From: CAUPWF01 sp036656615
GTDB lineage: Bacteria; Bacillota; Clostridia; Lachnospirales; Lachnospiraceae
Direction: 5' to 3'
DNA length: 64,000 nucleotides
Assembly (NCBI GenBank): GCA_036656615.1
Contig: JAVXHY010000003.1
Location: forward strand, 1-64,000
Under the pieces are notes generated by a model. It was not told the DNA's origin. It saw only the letters and a program-made list of their open reading frames with translations, and did no database searches. The translations under genes were made by a program, and so were the position numbers. Shown one piece after another: positions 45,765-55,018 of this stretch (position 1 is its first letter; each line of letters opens with the position of its first letter).

Positions 45765-47435
45765 ATGAAAACAGATATTCAAATTGCACAAGAAGCAACC
45801 ATGCTTCCCATCAAAGAGGTAGCAGAAAAGATTGGAATTATAGAAGAGGATTTAGAACTTTATGGAAAATATAAAGCAAAGATTTCAGATGAGTTATGGA
45901 ATAAGGTGAAAGATCGCCCAGATGGAAAACTTGTGCTGGTAACGGCAATTAACCCGACACCTGCAGGAGAGGGGAAGACAACTACAACAGTGGGACTGGG
46001 TCAGGCAATGGAAATACTTGGCAAAAAAGCAATGATTGCTTTAAGAGAGCCTTCGTTAGGTCCTTGCTTTGGAATCAAAGGTGGAGCAGCCGGTGGAGGA
46101 TATAGTCAGGTTGTACCAATGGAAGATTTGAATTTACATTTTACTGGAGACTTTCATGCTATTACCTCTGCAAATAATTTATTGGCAGCTATGCTGGATA
46201 ATCATATACAGCAGGGGAATGAATTACAAATTGATCCACGGCAGGTAGTATGGAAACGTTGTCTGGATATGAATGACAGAGTACTTCGTAATGTAGTGGT
46301 TGGGCTTGGTAATAAAATGGATGGTATGGTAAGAGAAGATCATTTTGTCATTACGGTAGCATCTGAAATTATGGCGATATTATGTTTAGCAGAAGATATT
46401 AAGGATTTAAGGGAACGATTGGGACATATAATTGTGGCTTATAATTTTGCAGGAGAACCAGTAACAGCAGAGCAACTTCATGCTACAGGTGCTATGTCGG
46501 CACTCTTAAAGGATGCAATTAAACCCAATATTATTCAAACCCTGGAACATACACCTGCACTCGTACATGGTGGACCTTTTGCTAATATTGCCCATGGCTG
46601 TAATAGCGTAAGAGCTACCAAAACCGCATTGAAACTAAGTGATATTACAATTACTGAGGCTGGATTTGGTGCAGACCTTGGTGCTGAGAAATTCTTTGAT
46701 ATTAAGTGTAAAAAGGTAGGATTACACCCTGATATGGTAGTTTTAGTTGCAACTGTACGCGCATTAAAGTATAATGGTGGAATTGCAAAAAAAGATTTAG
46801 GGCAAGAAAATTTAGATGCTTTATCCAAGGGCATAGTAAACTTGGAAAAACACATTGAGAATTTACAAAAGTTTGGAGTACCAATTGTGGTCACTTTGAA
46901 TTCCTTTGTTACAGATACGGATGCTGAAAATGACTTTATCCGTAAATTCTGTATAGAAAAGGGTTGTGAATTTGCATGCTCACAAGTATGGGAAAAGGGT
47001 GGAGAAGGTGGTATTGAGCTTGCAAATAAAGTGCTGTACACTTTAGAACATCAGACAAGTAATTTCAAACCACTTTATGAAGATGACTTAGATTTAAAAT
47101 CAAAAATAGAGAAAATCGCAAAAGAAATATATGGTGCAGATGGTGTGGAATTTGTTTCAACAGCTCAAAAGCAATTAGATAAAATTGAAAAAATGGGATT
47201 TGGTTCTCTGCCTGTTTGTATGGCTAAAAATCAATATTCTTTGTCAGATGATGCCACTTTACTGGGAAGGCCTTCCAATTTCACCATTCATATTCGTGAA
47301 GTATATGTGAATGCTGGAGCAGGTTTTGTAGTTGCATTGACTGGAGCGGTAATGACTATGCCGGGACTTCCAAAGGTTCCTGCTGCAAATGAAATTGATG
47401 TTACAAAAGATGGCAATATTATTGGATTATTTTAA
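45765..47435 (+). CDS. fhs: formate-tetrahydrofolate ligase
   Basis: 556 residues. Makes 10-formyl-THF from formate, THF and ATP. The P-loop region NPTPAGEGKTTTTVGLGQAM (about 65-84) and REPSLGPCFGIKGGAAGGGY are diagnostic. folD follows after 9 bases, giving a one-carbon operon. No THF riboswitch is visible in the 36-base gap. Confidence 0.97.
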   Translation: MKTDIQIAQEATMLPIKEVAEKIGIIEEDLELYGKYKAKISDELWNKVKDRPDGKLVLVTAINPTPAGEGKTTTTVGLGQAMEILGKKAMIALREPSLGPCFGIKGGAAGGGYSQVVPMEDLNLHFTGDFHAITSANNLLAAMLDNHIQQGNELQIDPRQVVWKRCLDMNDRVLRNVVVGLGNKMDGMVREDHFVITVASEIMAILCLAEDIKDLRERLGHIIVAYNFAGEPVTAEQLHATGAMSALLKDAIKPNIIQTLEHTPALVHGGPFANIAHGCNSVRATKTALKLSDITITEAGFGADLGAEKFFDIKCKKVGLHPDMVVLVATVRALKYNGGIAKKDLGQENLDALSKGIVNLEKHIENLQKFGVPIVVTLNSFVTDTDAENDFIRKFCIEKGCEFACSQVWEKGGEGGIELANKVLYTLEHQTSNFKPLYEDDLDLKSKIEKIAKEIYGADGVEFVSTAQKQLDKIEKMGFGSLPVCMAKNQYSLSDDATLLGRPSNFTIHIREVYVNAGAGFVVALTGAVMTMPGLPKVPAANEIDVTKDGNIIGLF

Positions 47436-47444
47436 GGAGATTAT

Positions 47445-48284
47445 ATGGTACGGATTATTGACGGCAAACGTATTGCCGGTATGATTAAAGATGAATTAAA
47501 AACAGAAGTACAAGAACTAAAAAAACAAGGAAAAGAAGTATGTCTGGCTGTAATTCAAGTCGGTAAAGATCCTGCATCCACAGTTTATGTTAATAATAAG
47601 AAAAAAGCGTGTGCTTACATAGGAATAGAATCCTTAGCATATGAATTAGAGGAAGATATAAGCCAGGCAGAACTTTTGAAATTGATTCAAGAATTAAATA
47701 GTAAGGAAACAGTACATGGTATTTTAGTGCAGTTACCTCTTCCAAAGCATATTGATGAGCAAGCAGTCATTCAAGAAATAAGTCCCGAAAAGGATGTGGA
47801 TGGTTTTCATCCAATAAATGTAGGTAATCTTTGTTTGGGAACAAAAGGATTCGTTTCTTGTACACCGGCTGGGATTATTCAATTATTGAAACGTTCCAAT
47901 ATTGCAATAGAAGGAAAAGAATGTGTTATCGTAGGCCGCAGTAATATTGTAGGGAAGCCGATGGCATTATTAATGCTACGGGAAAATGCAACGGTAACTG
48001 TTGCACATTCTAGAACCAAAAACTTATCAGAAATTACCAAAAAAGCGGATATTCTCATTGTTGCAATTGGACAGAAGAAATTCATTACTTCAGAATATGT
48101 AAAGGCTGGAGCAGTGGTTATTGATGTAGGAATGCATCGTAATGAAAACAAGAAACTATGTGGTGATGTTGATTTTGATAGTGTGATTGAGAAAGCAGAA
48201 GCAATTACCCCTGTTCCAGGCGGAGTTGGTCCAATGACAATTGCGATGTTAATGAACAACTGCGTAGAAGCAGTAAAAGGGTAG
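47445..48284 (+). CDS. folD: methylenetetrahydrofolate dehydrogenase/cyclohydrolase
   Basis: 279 residues. Converts 5,10-methylene-THF to 10-formyl-THF. The YVNNKKKAC segment holds the catalytic lysine, VQLPLPKHI and the NADP loop GRSNIVGKPMALLML follow, and the C-terminus has PVPGGVGPMTIAML. It pairs with fhs and, more distantly, with the 5-formyl-THF cyclo-ligase at 58205. Confidence 0.97.
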   Translation: MVRIIDGKRIAGMIKDELKTEVQELKKQGKEVCLAVIQVGKDPASTVYVNNKKKACAYIGIESLAYELEEDISQAELLKLIQELNSKETVHGILVQLPLPKHIDEQAVIQEISPEKDVDGFHPINVGNLCLGTKGFVSCTPAGIIQLLKRSNIAIEGKECVIVGRSNIVGKPMALLMLRENATVTVAHSRTKNLSEITKKADILIVAIGQKKFITSEYVKAGAVVIDVGMHRNENKKLCGDVDFDSVIEKAEAITPVPGGVGPMTIAMLMNNCVEAVKG

Positions 48285-48295
48285 GAGGTGAAATT

Positions 48296-49540
48296 ATGAA
48301 TTGTAAAAGTTGTGGTGCCACAATAGAAGATGGAATGCTATATTGTGAAAGTTGTGGAGAAGAGGTGCAGATTGTGCCTGATTATAATCCGCTGGATGAA
48401 GTGATTGCAGCTCAAGTAAAGGGTGCCATTAATGGAGGAACTTTTACAATCCCAGAAACAATGCTGGATCGGACAGAGCGACAAGAGACTTACCAGCAGA
48501 CCGATCCAAGAAGAAAGATAAAGTCAGCTGAGAATCGCTCAAAAGGAAAACATGTATCCAAGTCACCCATGGAAATGGGACGTGAAGAAGAACGCAGAAA
48601 AAAACAAAATGTACGTAAGAAACAGTTAAGACTGCGAAAACGAAAAATTCGATTACTAACTATTTCAGCAGCAATTTTGATGTTTGGAATTATTTGTGTA
48701 TTTTTATATTCGACTTCTTTTGGTGGTCAGCTCAAAAAAGGATATAAGAAATTAGATCAAAAACAATATGAAGCTTCCGAACAATATTTTAAAAAAGCAA
48801 TTTCTAAGAAAAAAGAAAGACCAGAAGGTTATACTGGATTAGCTAAAGTATATGTGGCTATGGATGAATTTGAAAAAGCAGAATCATTATTCTTAGATAC
48901 AATTGAAAAGGATCCTTCCAATTCAGAAATATATAAGGCGGCTATTAATTTTTATATGGATACAAAGCAACCAGAAAAAATTTCTGTATTATTAAGTGAT
49001 TGTGAAGATAGTTCAGTCATAAAAAATTTAAAAGATTACAAATCTAATCCACCTGGATTTAGTTTGAAAGAGGATGTCTATGATGATGTCCAGCAGTTAT
49101 CTTTGACCACAAAGGGGAAAGCAGTATATTACACGATAGATGACAGTGAACCAACTACGTTGTCTACGAAGTATAGTGAACCCATACAGTTAGGGGAAGG
49201 AACTACAATTATTCGTGCTATTTCTGTAAGCAAAAGGGGAATTCCAAGTTTGGAAACAAAAAAGGAATATACAGTGGAACTTCCAAGTGAAGATCCACCG
49301 GCTGTAGCACCATCCACAGGACAGTATGAACAAAATATGAAAATAGAAGTTCAAGTTCCAGCAGGCTGTGAGGCATACTATACAACCGACGGAAGCGTAC
49401 CAACAGCAGCTTCAAAAAAATATATCGGACCCATTGATATGCCAACCGGAAATACCTTGTTTAGTGCCATACTTATAAATGGTAAAGGCAAGACCAGTGA
49501 AGTTACAAAACGAAATTATGATTTAACAATGAATGAGTAG
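48296..49540 (+). CDS. zinc-ribbon, single-pass, TPR and chitobiase-C-like repeat protein
   Basis: 414 residues. A zinc ribbon (C3/C6, C17/C20), a charged linker, a basic stretch (about 97-118) and one membrane helix (about 119-139). Outside, a TPR-like helical region (about 145-235) is followed by two chitobiase/hexosaminidase C-terminal-type repeats with YYTIDDSEPT (about 278-287) and YYTTDGSVPT (about 361-370). The layout suggests a cytosolic sensor or anchor linked to a surface-exposed domain. It follows folD by 11 bases. Function unknown. Confidence 0.85.
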   Translation: MNCKSCGATIEDGMLYCESCGEEVQIVPDYNPLDEVIAAQVKGAINGGTFTIPETMLDRTERQETYQQTDPRRKIKSAENRSKGKHVSKSPMEMGREEERRKKQNVRKKQLRLRKRKIRLLTISAAILMFGIICVFLYSTSFGGQLKKGYKKLDQKQYEASEQYFKKAISKKKERPEGYTGLAKVYVAMDEFEKAESLFLDTIEKDPSNSEIYKAAINFYMDTKQPEKISVLLSDCEDSSVIKNLKDYKSNPPGFSLKEDVYDDVQQLSLTTKGKAVYYTIDDSEPTTLSTKYSEPIQLGEGTTIIRAISVSKRGIPSLETKKEYTVELPSEDPPAVAPSTGQYEQNMKIEVQVPAGCEAYYTTDGSVPTAASKKYIGPIDMPTGNTLFSAILINGKGKTSEVTKRNYDLTMNE

Positions 49541-49569
49541 TTGCTTTTTTTGTTATATTGTTTTATTAT
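49541..49569 (+). promoter_or_regulatory. possible promoter of nfnAB
   Basis: TTGCTT at 49541-49546, a 17-base spacer and TATTAT at 49564-49569. The -10 box lies within the Rex-type box. Confidence 0.5.
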
Positions 49570-49575
49570 TAACAA
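49558..49575. promoter_or_regulatory. Rex-type operator upstream of nfnAB
   Basis: TTGTTTTATTATTAACAA fits the clostridial Rex pattern TTGTTAA-N4-TTAACAA with two mismatches in the left half. It is the core of a 10-bp perfect inverted repeat (49553-49562 with 49571-49580). Rex is encoded at 34600. Confidence 0.6.
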
Positions 49576-49600
49576 TATAACTATTATAAGGAGGCAAATC

Positions 49601-50491
49601 ATGTATAAGATTGTGAAGTCAGAAGTATTAGCAGATAAGATTTATTTGCTCGATGTTGTCGCACCAAGGATTGCAAAACATTGTGAGCCAGGGCAGTTTG
49701 TAATTGTAAAGATAGATGAAAAGGGGGAAAGAATCCCATTGACTATTTGTGATTACAACCGAGATGCAGGAACAGTTACAATTGTATTTCAAATTGTAGG
49801 TGCATCAACAGAGAAGATGTCTCAATTAAAAATTGGAGATAGTTTTCGTGATTTTACAGGACCACTTGGACGGGCATCGGAATTTGTTGGAGAAGATATC
49901 AATAGTTTGAGAAATAAAAAGATATTATTCGTAGCTGGTGGCGTTGGTGCAGCACCTGTTTATCCACAGGTGAAGTGGTTAAAAGAGCATGGGATACATG
50001 CAGATGTTATCGTTGGATCAAAGACACAAAACATGTTGATTTTAGAAAAAGAAATGAGGTCCGTGGCAGGAAATTTATATGTTACAACCGATGATGGTTC
50101 TTATGGACGTTCCGGAATGGTTACAGAAGTAATTAAGGAATTAGTGTTGGAAAAAGGCAATCAATATGATGTTTGTGTTGCAATTGGGCCAATGATTATG
50201 ATGAAATTCGTTAGTTTATTAACAAAAGAATTACAGATTCCTACAATTGTAAGTATGAATCCAATTATGGTAGATGGAACAGGAATGTGCGGAGCATGTC
50301 GTTTACAAGTAGGCGAAGAAATTAAATTTGCATGTGTAGATGGTCCTGAATTTGATGGACATTTAGTTGATTTTGACCAGGCAATGAATCGTTCCAACAT
50401 GTACAAGACATTAGAAGGTCGTGCAATGTTGAAATTACAAGAAGGAGACACCCATCACGGTGGCTGTGGAAATTGCGGAGGTGAAGAATAA
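49601..50491 (+). CDS. nfnA: NfnA, FAD/[2Fe-2S] subunit of ferredoxin:NADP+ oxidoreductase
   Basis: 296 residues. An FAD domain with RIPLTICDYN, a nucleotide domain with FVAGGVGAAPVYP, and a C-terminal [2Fe-2S] site, MCGACRL...FACVDGPEFDGH. With NfnB it couples NADH and reduced ferredoxin to NADP+ reduction by electron bifurcation or confurcation. AAGGAGG at 49589-49595 places the start at ATG 49601. nfnB starts right after the stop. It also resembles PyrK, but the NfnB partner settles the call. Confidence 0.9.
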   Translation: MYKIVKSEVLADKIYLLDVVAPRIAKHCEPGQFVIVKIDEKGERIPLTICDYNRDAGTVTIVFQIVGASTEKMSQLKIGDSFRDFTGPLGRASEFVGEDINSLRNKKILFVAGGVGAAPVYPQVKWLKEHGIHADVIVGSKTQNMLILEKEMRSVAGNLYVTTDDGSYGRSGMVTEVIKELVLEKGNQYDVCVAIGPMIMMKFVSLLTKELQIPTIVSMNPIMVDGTGMCGACRLQVGEEIKFACVDGPEFDGHLVDFDQAMNRSNMYKTLEGRAMLKLQEGDTHHGGCGNCGGEE

Positions 50492-51877
50492 ATGGATATC
50501 TTAAAGAAAATACCTGTAAGAGAACAAGATGCTAAGATACGTGCAACGAATTTTGAAGAAGTATGCCTAGGTTATAATCAAGAAGAAGCAATGGAAGAAG
50601 CCAGCAGATGTATCAATTGTAAAAATGCAAAATGTATTTCCGGTTGTCCGGTAGCAATTGATATTCCTGCTTTTATAAATGAAGTCAAAGAAGGTCATAT
50701 AGAAGAAGCTTATCAGGTGATTGGACAATCCTCTGCATTACCTGCAGTATGTGGACGTGTGTGCCCACAGGAATCACAATGTGAAGGAAAATGCATTCGA
50801 GGAATCAAAGGCGAACCGGTTTCTATTGGTAAGTTAGAACGTTTTGTAGCGGATTACGCTTTGACACATGATATAGCACCTATAAAGACAAAAGCTTCCA
50901 ATGGTCATAAAGTGGCAGTGATTGGTTCTGGTCCAGCAGGATTAACTTGTGCTGGGGATTTGGCAAAGCTTGGTTATGAAGTTACAGTGTTCGAAGCACT
51001 TCATGAGCTAGGTGGTGTATTGGTTTATGGTATCCCGGAATTCCGTCTTCCAAAGTCAAAAGTAGTAGCTAAAGAAATTGAAAAAGTTAAAGAATTGGGT
51101 GTAGCTTTTGAAACAAATGTTGTAATAGGAAAATCTACAACCATTGACTTATTGTTTGAAGAAGAAGGATTTGAAGCTGTATTTATTGGCTCAGGAGCGG
51201 GTCTTCCCAAATTCATGGGTATTCCTGGTGAAAATGCAAATGGTGTATTTTCGGCAAATGAATATTTAACGAGAAGTAATCTTATGAAGGCTTTTGATGA
51301 GTCGTATGATACTCCAATTGTTGCAGGAACTAAGGTTGCTGTAGTTGGTGGGGGAAATGTTGCAATGGATGCAGCTAGAACAGCACTTCGACTTGGTGCA
51401 GAGGTTCATATTGTATATCGAAGAAGTGAGGAAGAGCTGCCAGCTAGAGTAGAGGAAGTTCACCATGCGAAACAAGAAGGAGTTATTTTTGATTTATTAA
51501 CAAATCCAACAAAGATTCTTGTGAATGATAACGGATATGTATCTGGAATGAGTTGTGTGAAAATGGAATTGGGAGAAGCTGATGCTTCTGGCAGAAGACG
51601 ACCAGTAGAGATTCCAAATTCTGAATTTGAGATGGAATTGGATACGGTTATCATGTCTCTTGGAACTTCACCAAATCCACTAATATCTTCTACTACAGAA
51701 GGATTGGAAACCAACAAATGGAAATGTATAGTTGCAGATGAAGTACTGGGAGAGACTACAAAAGAAGGCGTTTATGCCGGTGGAGATGCTGTAACAGGCG
51801 CTGCAACAGTCATCCTTGCTATGGGTGCTGGAAAAGCAGGAGCATTGGGCATTCATCAGTATTTAAGTAAAAAATAA
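50492..51877 (+). CDS. nfnB: NfnB, glutamate-synthase-like subunit of ferredoxin:NADP+ oxidoreductase
   Basis: 461 residues. Two [4Fe-4S] sites: CINCKNAKCISGCP (about 37-50) and CGRVCPQESQCEGKC (about 87-101). FAD is bound at GSGPAGLTCAGDLAKLGYEV and NADPH at VGGGNVAMDAARTALRLGAE. Such proteins are often labelled GltA or glutamate synthase small subunit, but pairing with NfnA and the absence of a large GltB subunit favour NfnB. A hairpin terminator follows. Confidence 0.92.
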   Translation: MDILKKIPVREQDAKIRATNFEEVCLGYNQEEAMEEASRCINCKNAKCISGCPVAIDIPAFINEVKEGHIEEAYQVIGQSSALPAVCGRVCPQESQCEGKCIRGIKGEPVSIGKLERFVADYALTHDIAPIKTKASNGHKVAVIGSGPAGLTCAGDLAKLGYEVTVFEALHELGGVLVYGIPEFRLPKSKVVAKEIEKVKELGVAFETNVVIGKSTTIDLLFEEEGFEAVFIGSGAGLPKFMGIPGENANGVFSANEYLTRSNLMKAFDESYDTPIVAGTKVAVVGGGNVAMDAARTALRLGAEVHIVYRRSEEELPARVEEVHHAKQEGVIFDLLTNPTKILVNDNGYVSGMSCVKMELGEADASGRRRPVEIPNSEFEMELDTVIMSLGTSPNPLISSTTEGLETNKWKCIVADEVLGETTKEGVYAGGDAVTGAATVILAMGAGKAGALGIHQYLSKK

Positions 51878-51903
51878 AATCGAAAGATAAAACAAGTAAC
51901 GGT

Positions 51904-51931
51904 GCATAACTTAAAATGTCACACATATACT
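51904..51931 (+). promoter_or_regulatory. possible sigma-E promoter of yqfCD
   Basis: GCATAAC (51904-51910), a 13-base spacer and CATATACT (51924-51931) resemble mother-cell sigma-E promoters. yqfC is sigma-E controlled in Bacillus. The -10 box lies in the left arm of the nfnAB terminator hairpin. Confidence 0.4.
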
Positions 51932-51962
51932 AATTATAAAAAGTGTATGTGTGGCATTTATT
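51914..51962 (+). terminator. terminator of nfnAB
   Basis: 51914-51931 (AAATGTCACACATATACT) pairs with 51942-51959 with two G-U pairs, followed by a short T-rich run. Confidence 0.65.
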
Positions 51963-52244
51963 ATGGATCGAGAAGAAAATTACAGCAGCTTTAAGGAAAA
52001 AGTTGTTCAAATGTCGAGTATGCCACGGGATGTGGTACTTGGGGCGCCTATTGTTACGATAGTAGGGCAGGAAGAGATTCGTATCGAAAATTATCGGGGT
52101 ATTATTGAATACACCAACACGTTCATTCGTATACAAACTAAGGTGGGTCAAATAAAGATCTTGGGAAGCAGTCTGCAAATTCAATACTATACCAATGATG
52201 AAATGAAAATCATTGGACATTTTAGCACTTTGGAATATAGTTAG
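51963..52244 (+). CDS. yqfC: YqfC-type sporulation protein
   Basis: 93 residues. The YabP/YqfC fold: VVLGAPIVTIVGQEEIRIENY and GIIEYTNTFIRI, then LQIQYYTNDEMKIIG. It acts in the mother cell in spore formation with YqfD. No ribosome site is evident before ATG 51963 because the nfnAB terminator abuts the gene. GTG 51951 is in frame but equally unsupported. yqfD follows 11 bases later. Confidence 0.88.
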   Translation: MDREENYSSFKEKVVQMSSMPRDVVLGAPIVTIVGQEEIRIENYRGIIEYTNTFIRIQTKVGQIKILGSSLQIQYYTNDEMKIIGHFSTLEYS

Positions 52245-52255
52245 GAGGCTGTAGT

Positions 52256-53521
52256 ATGCTGGTTGTAATATTACGGTACTTAAGAGGATATCTTCATATA
52301 AAAATCACTGGATATTCCTTGGAACGATTCCTTAACTTATGTAGTCATCGTCAGATTCTGCTGTGGAATCTTGTTCCAATGGCCCATTCATATGAAATGA
52401 ATATCAGTGTGTCAGGGTTCCGAAAATTAAAACCACTTTTAAAAAAAACTAATACAAAAGTTATGATATTAAATCGACATGGTTGTGGTTTCTTTTTACA
52501 TAAATATAGGAAGAGAAAAATGTTTTTTGCAGGAATTTTGCTTTGTCTGGCTATTATTTATACATTAACTAAGTTCGTTTGGAGTATTGAAATAAGTGGA
52601 AACAATAGACGGACAGATGAGGCAGTAATACAATATTTAAAAACGGTAGATATATATTATGGTATAAGAAAATCTGAAATTGAATGTGAGAAAATTGTAA
52701 AATATATACGAAAAGAGTATAATGACGTTATCTGGGTTTCAGCATATGTATCTGGAACGCGTTTAATTATAGATATGAAAGAAAATACAGATTCCTATCT
52801 TGCTTTTGAAACAAAAGATTGTGCACCAACGAACATTATCTCACAGTCCGATGGAGTTATTACAAAAATCGTTACTAGAAAAGGCATTCCACAGGTACAT
52901 GTAGGAGATCGAATTCAATTAGAACAGATGTTGATTAGTGGACAGATTCCGGTAATAAATGACAGCAATGAAGTTGTAGGATATCAGTATGTAAAGGCAG
53001 ATGCAGATATTTATGCTAAAACAATGGTTGATTATAATTATAGAATTGATGCCGATTATCCAATGAAAGAGTATTCAGGTGTAGAAAAAAATCTATATTT
53101 TTTGAAAATTGGAAATTTTATTTTTACTCTTGGAGATGAAAAGCACGATTATAAGGAGTATACTCAAGTTATGGAGCAAATACCTCTTTGTCTGGCAGGA
53201 AAATATGAATTACCAATATCTGTTGGCTATTCAACCATTCAACACTACCATTTAACGAATAAAAAATATACAGAAGATGAAATTATAAAAAAATTAAATA
53301 TACAATTTCAGAATTACTGTAAAGATTTAAAGAAAAAAAAGGTAGAAATTATTCAAAATAATGTTAAAATACACATAGATGAACAGGCATCAACAGCAAC
53401 AGGTACATTGGAGCTACTAGAGCCAGTAGGAGAAGAGTCACCATTGAGTATGATACCACTGGAACAGCCAGCAAATGTAGGAGAGGAAAGATTTATGAGT
53501 TGGAAAGGGGAAATAAAATGA
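52256..53521 (+). CDS. yqfD: sporulation protein YqfD
   Basis: 421 residues. A soluble N-terminal part (RYLRGYLHIKITGYSLERFLN), one membrane helix (about 88-108), and a large outer domain with ISGNNRRTDEAVIQYL and the SDGVITKIVTRKGIP lipoyl/barrel-like segment. It is a mother-cell engulfment-stage protein. AGGAGG precedes the ATG. It overlaps phoH by an ATGA. Confidence 0.92.
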   Translation: MLVVILRYLRGYLHIKITGYSLERFLNLCSHRQILLWNLVPMAHSYEMNISVSGFRKLKPLLKKTNTKVMILNRHGCGFFLHKYRKRKMFFAGILLCLAIIYTLTKFVWSIEISGNNRRTDEAVIQYLKTVDIYYGIRKSEIECEKIVKYIRKEYNDVIWVSAYVSGTRLIIDMKENTDSYLAFETKDCAPTNIISQSDGVITKIVTRKGIPQVHVGDRIQLEQMLISGQIPVINDSNEVVGYQYVKADADIYAKTMVDYNYRIDADYPMKEYSGVEKNLYFLKIGNFIFTLGDEKHDYKEYTQVMEQIPLCLAGKYELPISVGYSTIQHYHLTNKKYTEDEIIKKLNIQFQNYCKDLKKKKVEIIQNNVKIHIDEQASTATGTLELLEPVGEESPLSMIPLEQPANVGEERFMSWKGEIK

Positions 53522-54504
53522 GTATTGTTGAATTGAGTATAGAAATTCCGGCAGAACATGAATCTAATATTTTTGGACAATTTGATGTCTTTGCAAAGAA
53601 AATAGAACGTACCTTACATGTTACTTTGATTTCAAGAGAAGGTGAAACGAAAATATTAGGAGATCCAATTTATGCAGATATGGCCAAAAGAGTCTTAGAG
53701 CAGCTGACAGAATTGTCCAAACGTGGAAATATTATTCAGGAACAAAACATCAATTATGTTATTTCTCTTGTATTGGAAGATAAAGAAAGTGGTTTATTAG
53801 AGATTGACAAAGAAATTATTTGTCATACCCTGCAGGGAAAACCAATTAAGCCGAAAACCTTGGGACAGAAGAAATATGTGGAGGCCATCCAAAAACATAT
53901 GGTTGTCTTTGGACTTGGACCCGCAGGTACAGGCAAAACATATCTAGCAATGGCAATGGCAATTATGGCCTTTAAAAATAATGAGGTTTCCAGAATTATT
54001 CTAACCAGGCCGGCCATGGAGGCAGGTGAGAAATTGGGATTTTTGCCTGGAGACCTGCAAAGTAAAATTGATCCATACTTACGCCCGCTTTATGACGCTC
54101 TATACCAGATTATGGGTGCAGAAAGCTTTCAAAAAAACACGGAAAAAGGACTGATAGAAGTAGCTCCTTTAGCTTATATGCGTGGACGTACCTTAGATAA
54201 TGCGTTTATTATTTTAGATGAGGCACAAAATACTACAGCAGCACAAATGAAAATGTTCTTGACTAGAATCGGATTCGGATCAAAGGCAGTTATTACAGGT
54301 GATTTAACCCAAAAGGATTTACCTTCAGGAACGGTATCCGGTTTGGATATTGCAGTAAAGGTTGTGAAAAATATTGAGGATATCAGTATCTGCCAGTTGA
54401 CTGCCAAGGATGTTGTACGTCATCCACTGGTGCAAAAGATTGTAAAAGCTTATGAGGAATATGAAAAGAAACCGCCTCATCGAATGGATAAAAGGAGAAT
54501 GTAA
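53518..54504 (+). CDS. phoH: PhoH family ATPase
   Basis: 328 residues. An N-terminal KH-like part, then the ATPase with Walker A GLGPAGTGKTYLAM (about 138) and Walker B FIILDEAQNTTAAQMKMFLTRIG, a family hallmark. PhoH is linked to RNA metabolism and usually precedes ybeY, as here. ATG 53518 follows AGGGGAA and overlaps the yqfD stop. Confidence 0.94.
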   Translation: MSIVELSIEIPAEHESNIFGQFDVFAKKIERTLHVTLISREGETKILGDPIYADMAKRVLEQLTELSKRGNIIQEQNINYVISLVLEDKESGLLEIDKEIICHTLQGKPIKPKTLGQKKYVEAIQKHMVVFGLGPAGTGKTYLAMAMAIMAFKNNEVSRIILTRPAMEAGEKLGFLPGDLQSKIDPYLRPLYDALYQIMGAESFQKNTEKGLIEVAPLAYMRGRTLDNAFIILDEAQNTTAAQMKMFLTRIGFGSKAVITGDLTQKDLPSGTVSGLDIAVKVVKNIEDISICQLTAKDVVRHPLVQKIVKAYEEYEKKPPHRMDKRRM

Positions 54505-54998
54505 TGACGGTATATATGGAAGAAGAAGGAAGTCTTGTATTAGAACTTCCCTGTAAGGAACTTGCAGAAAAAACAATCAACGAAGCACTGATCTATGAGG
54601 AATGTCCTTATGAATGTGAGGTCAATCTATTACTCACTATGAATGAGGAAATCAAAGAATTAAACCGGGATTTTCGTGGACAAGATCAACCGACGGATGT
54701 ATTATCTTTTCCTATGATTGCATATGACAGGCCAGGTGATTTTTGCGGATTAGAGGACCAGGAAAGTTGTTTTCATCCGGAAACAGGGGAATTGATTTTA
54801 GGTGATATTGTCATATCAAAAGAGAAGGTTATAGAGCAAGCCAATGAATATGGTCATACAATAGAAAGAGAATTTGCTTTTTTAATTGCTCATAGTATGT
54901 TACACTTGTTTGGATATGATCATATAGAGGAAATACAACGCCAGGAGATGGAGAGCAAACAAAGAGATATATTAGAGAGATTGCTTATTTTACGTTAA
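54504..54998 (+). CDS. ybeY: rRNA maturation endonuclease YbeY
   Basis: 164 residues. The zinc motif HSMLHLFGYDH (about 132-142) and LNRDFRGQDQPTDVLSFPM mark the family. It trims 16S rRNA 3' ends and aids ribosome quality control. It shares one base with the phoH stop (TAATG). Confidence 0.95.
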   Translation: MTVYMEEEGSLVLELPCKELAEKTINEALIYEECPYECEVNLLLTMNEEIKELNRDFRGQDQPTDVLSFPMIAYDRPGDFCGLEDQESCFHPETGELILGDIVISKEKVIEQANEYGHTIEREFAFLIAHSMLHLFGYDHIEEIQRQEMESKQRDILERLLILR

Positions 54999-55018
54999 AA
55001 AATTGATTGGAGTATTTT

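Noticed and set aside
46535..47041. 168-codon open frame antisense to fhs
   Set aside because: It lies wholly within a well-supported fhs gene, has no ribosome site, and its composition reflects the reverse strand of conserved fhs codons.
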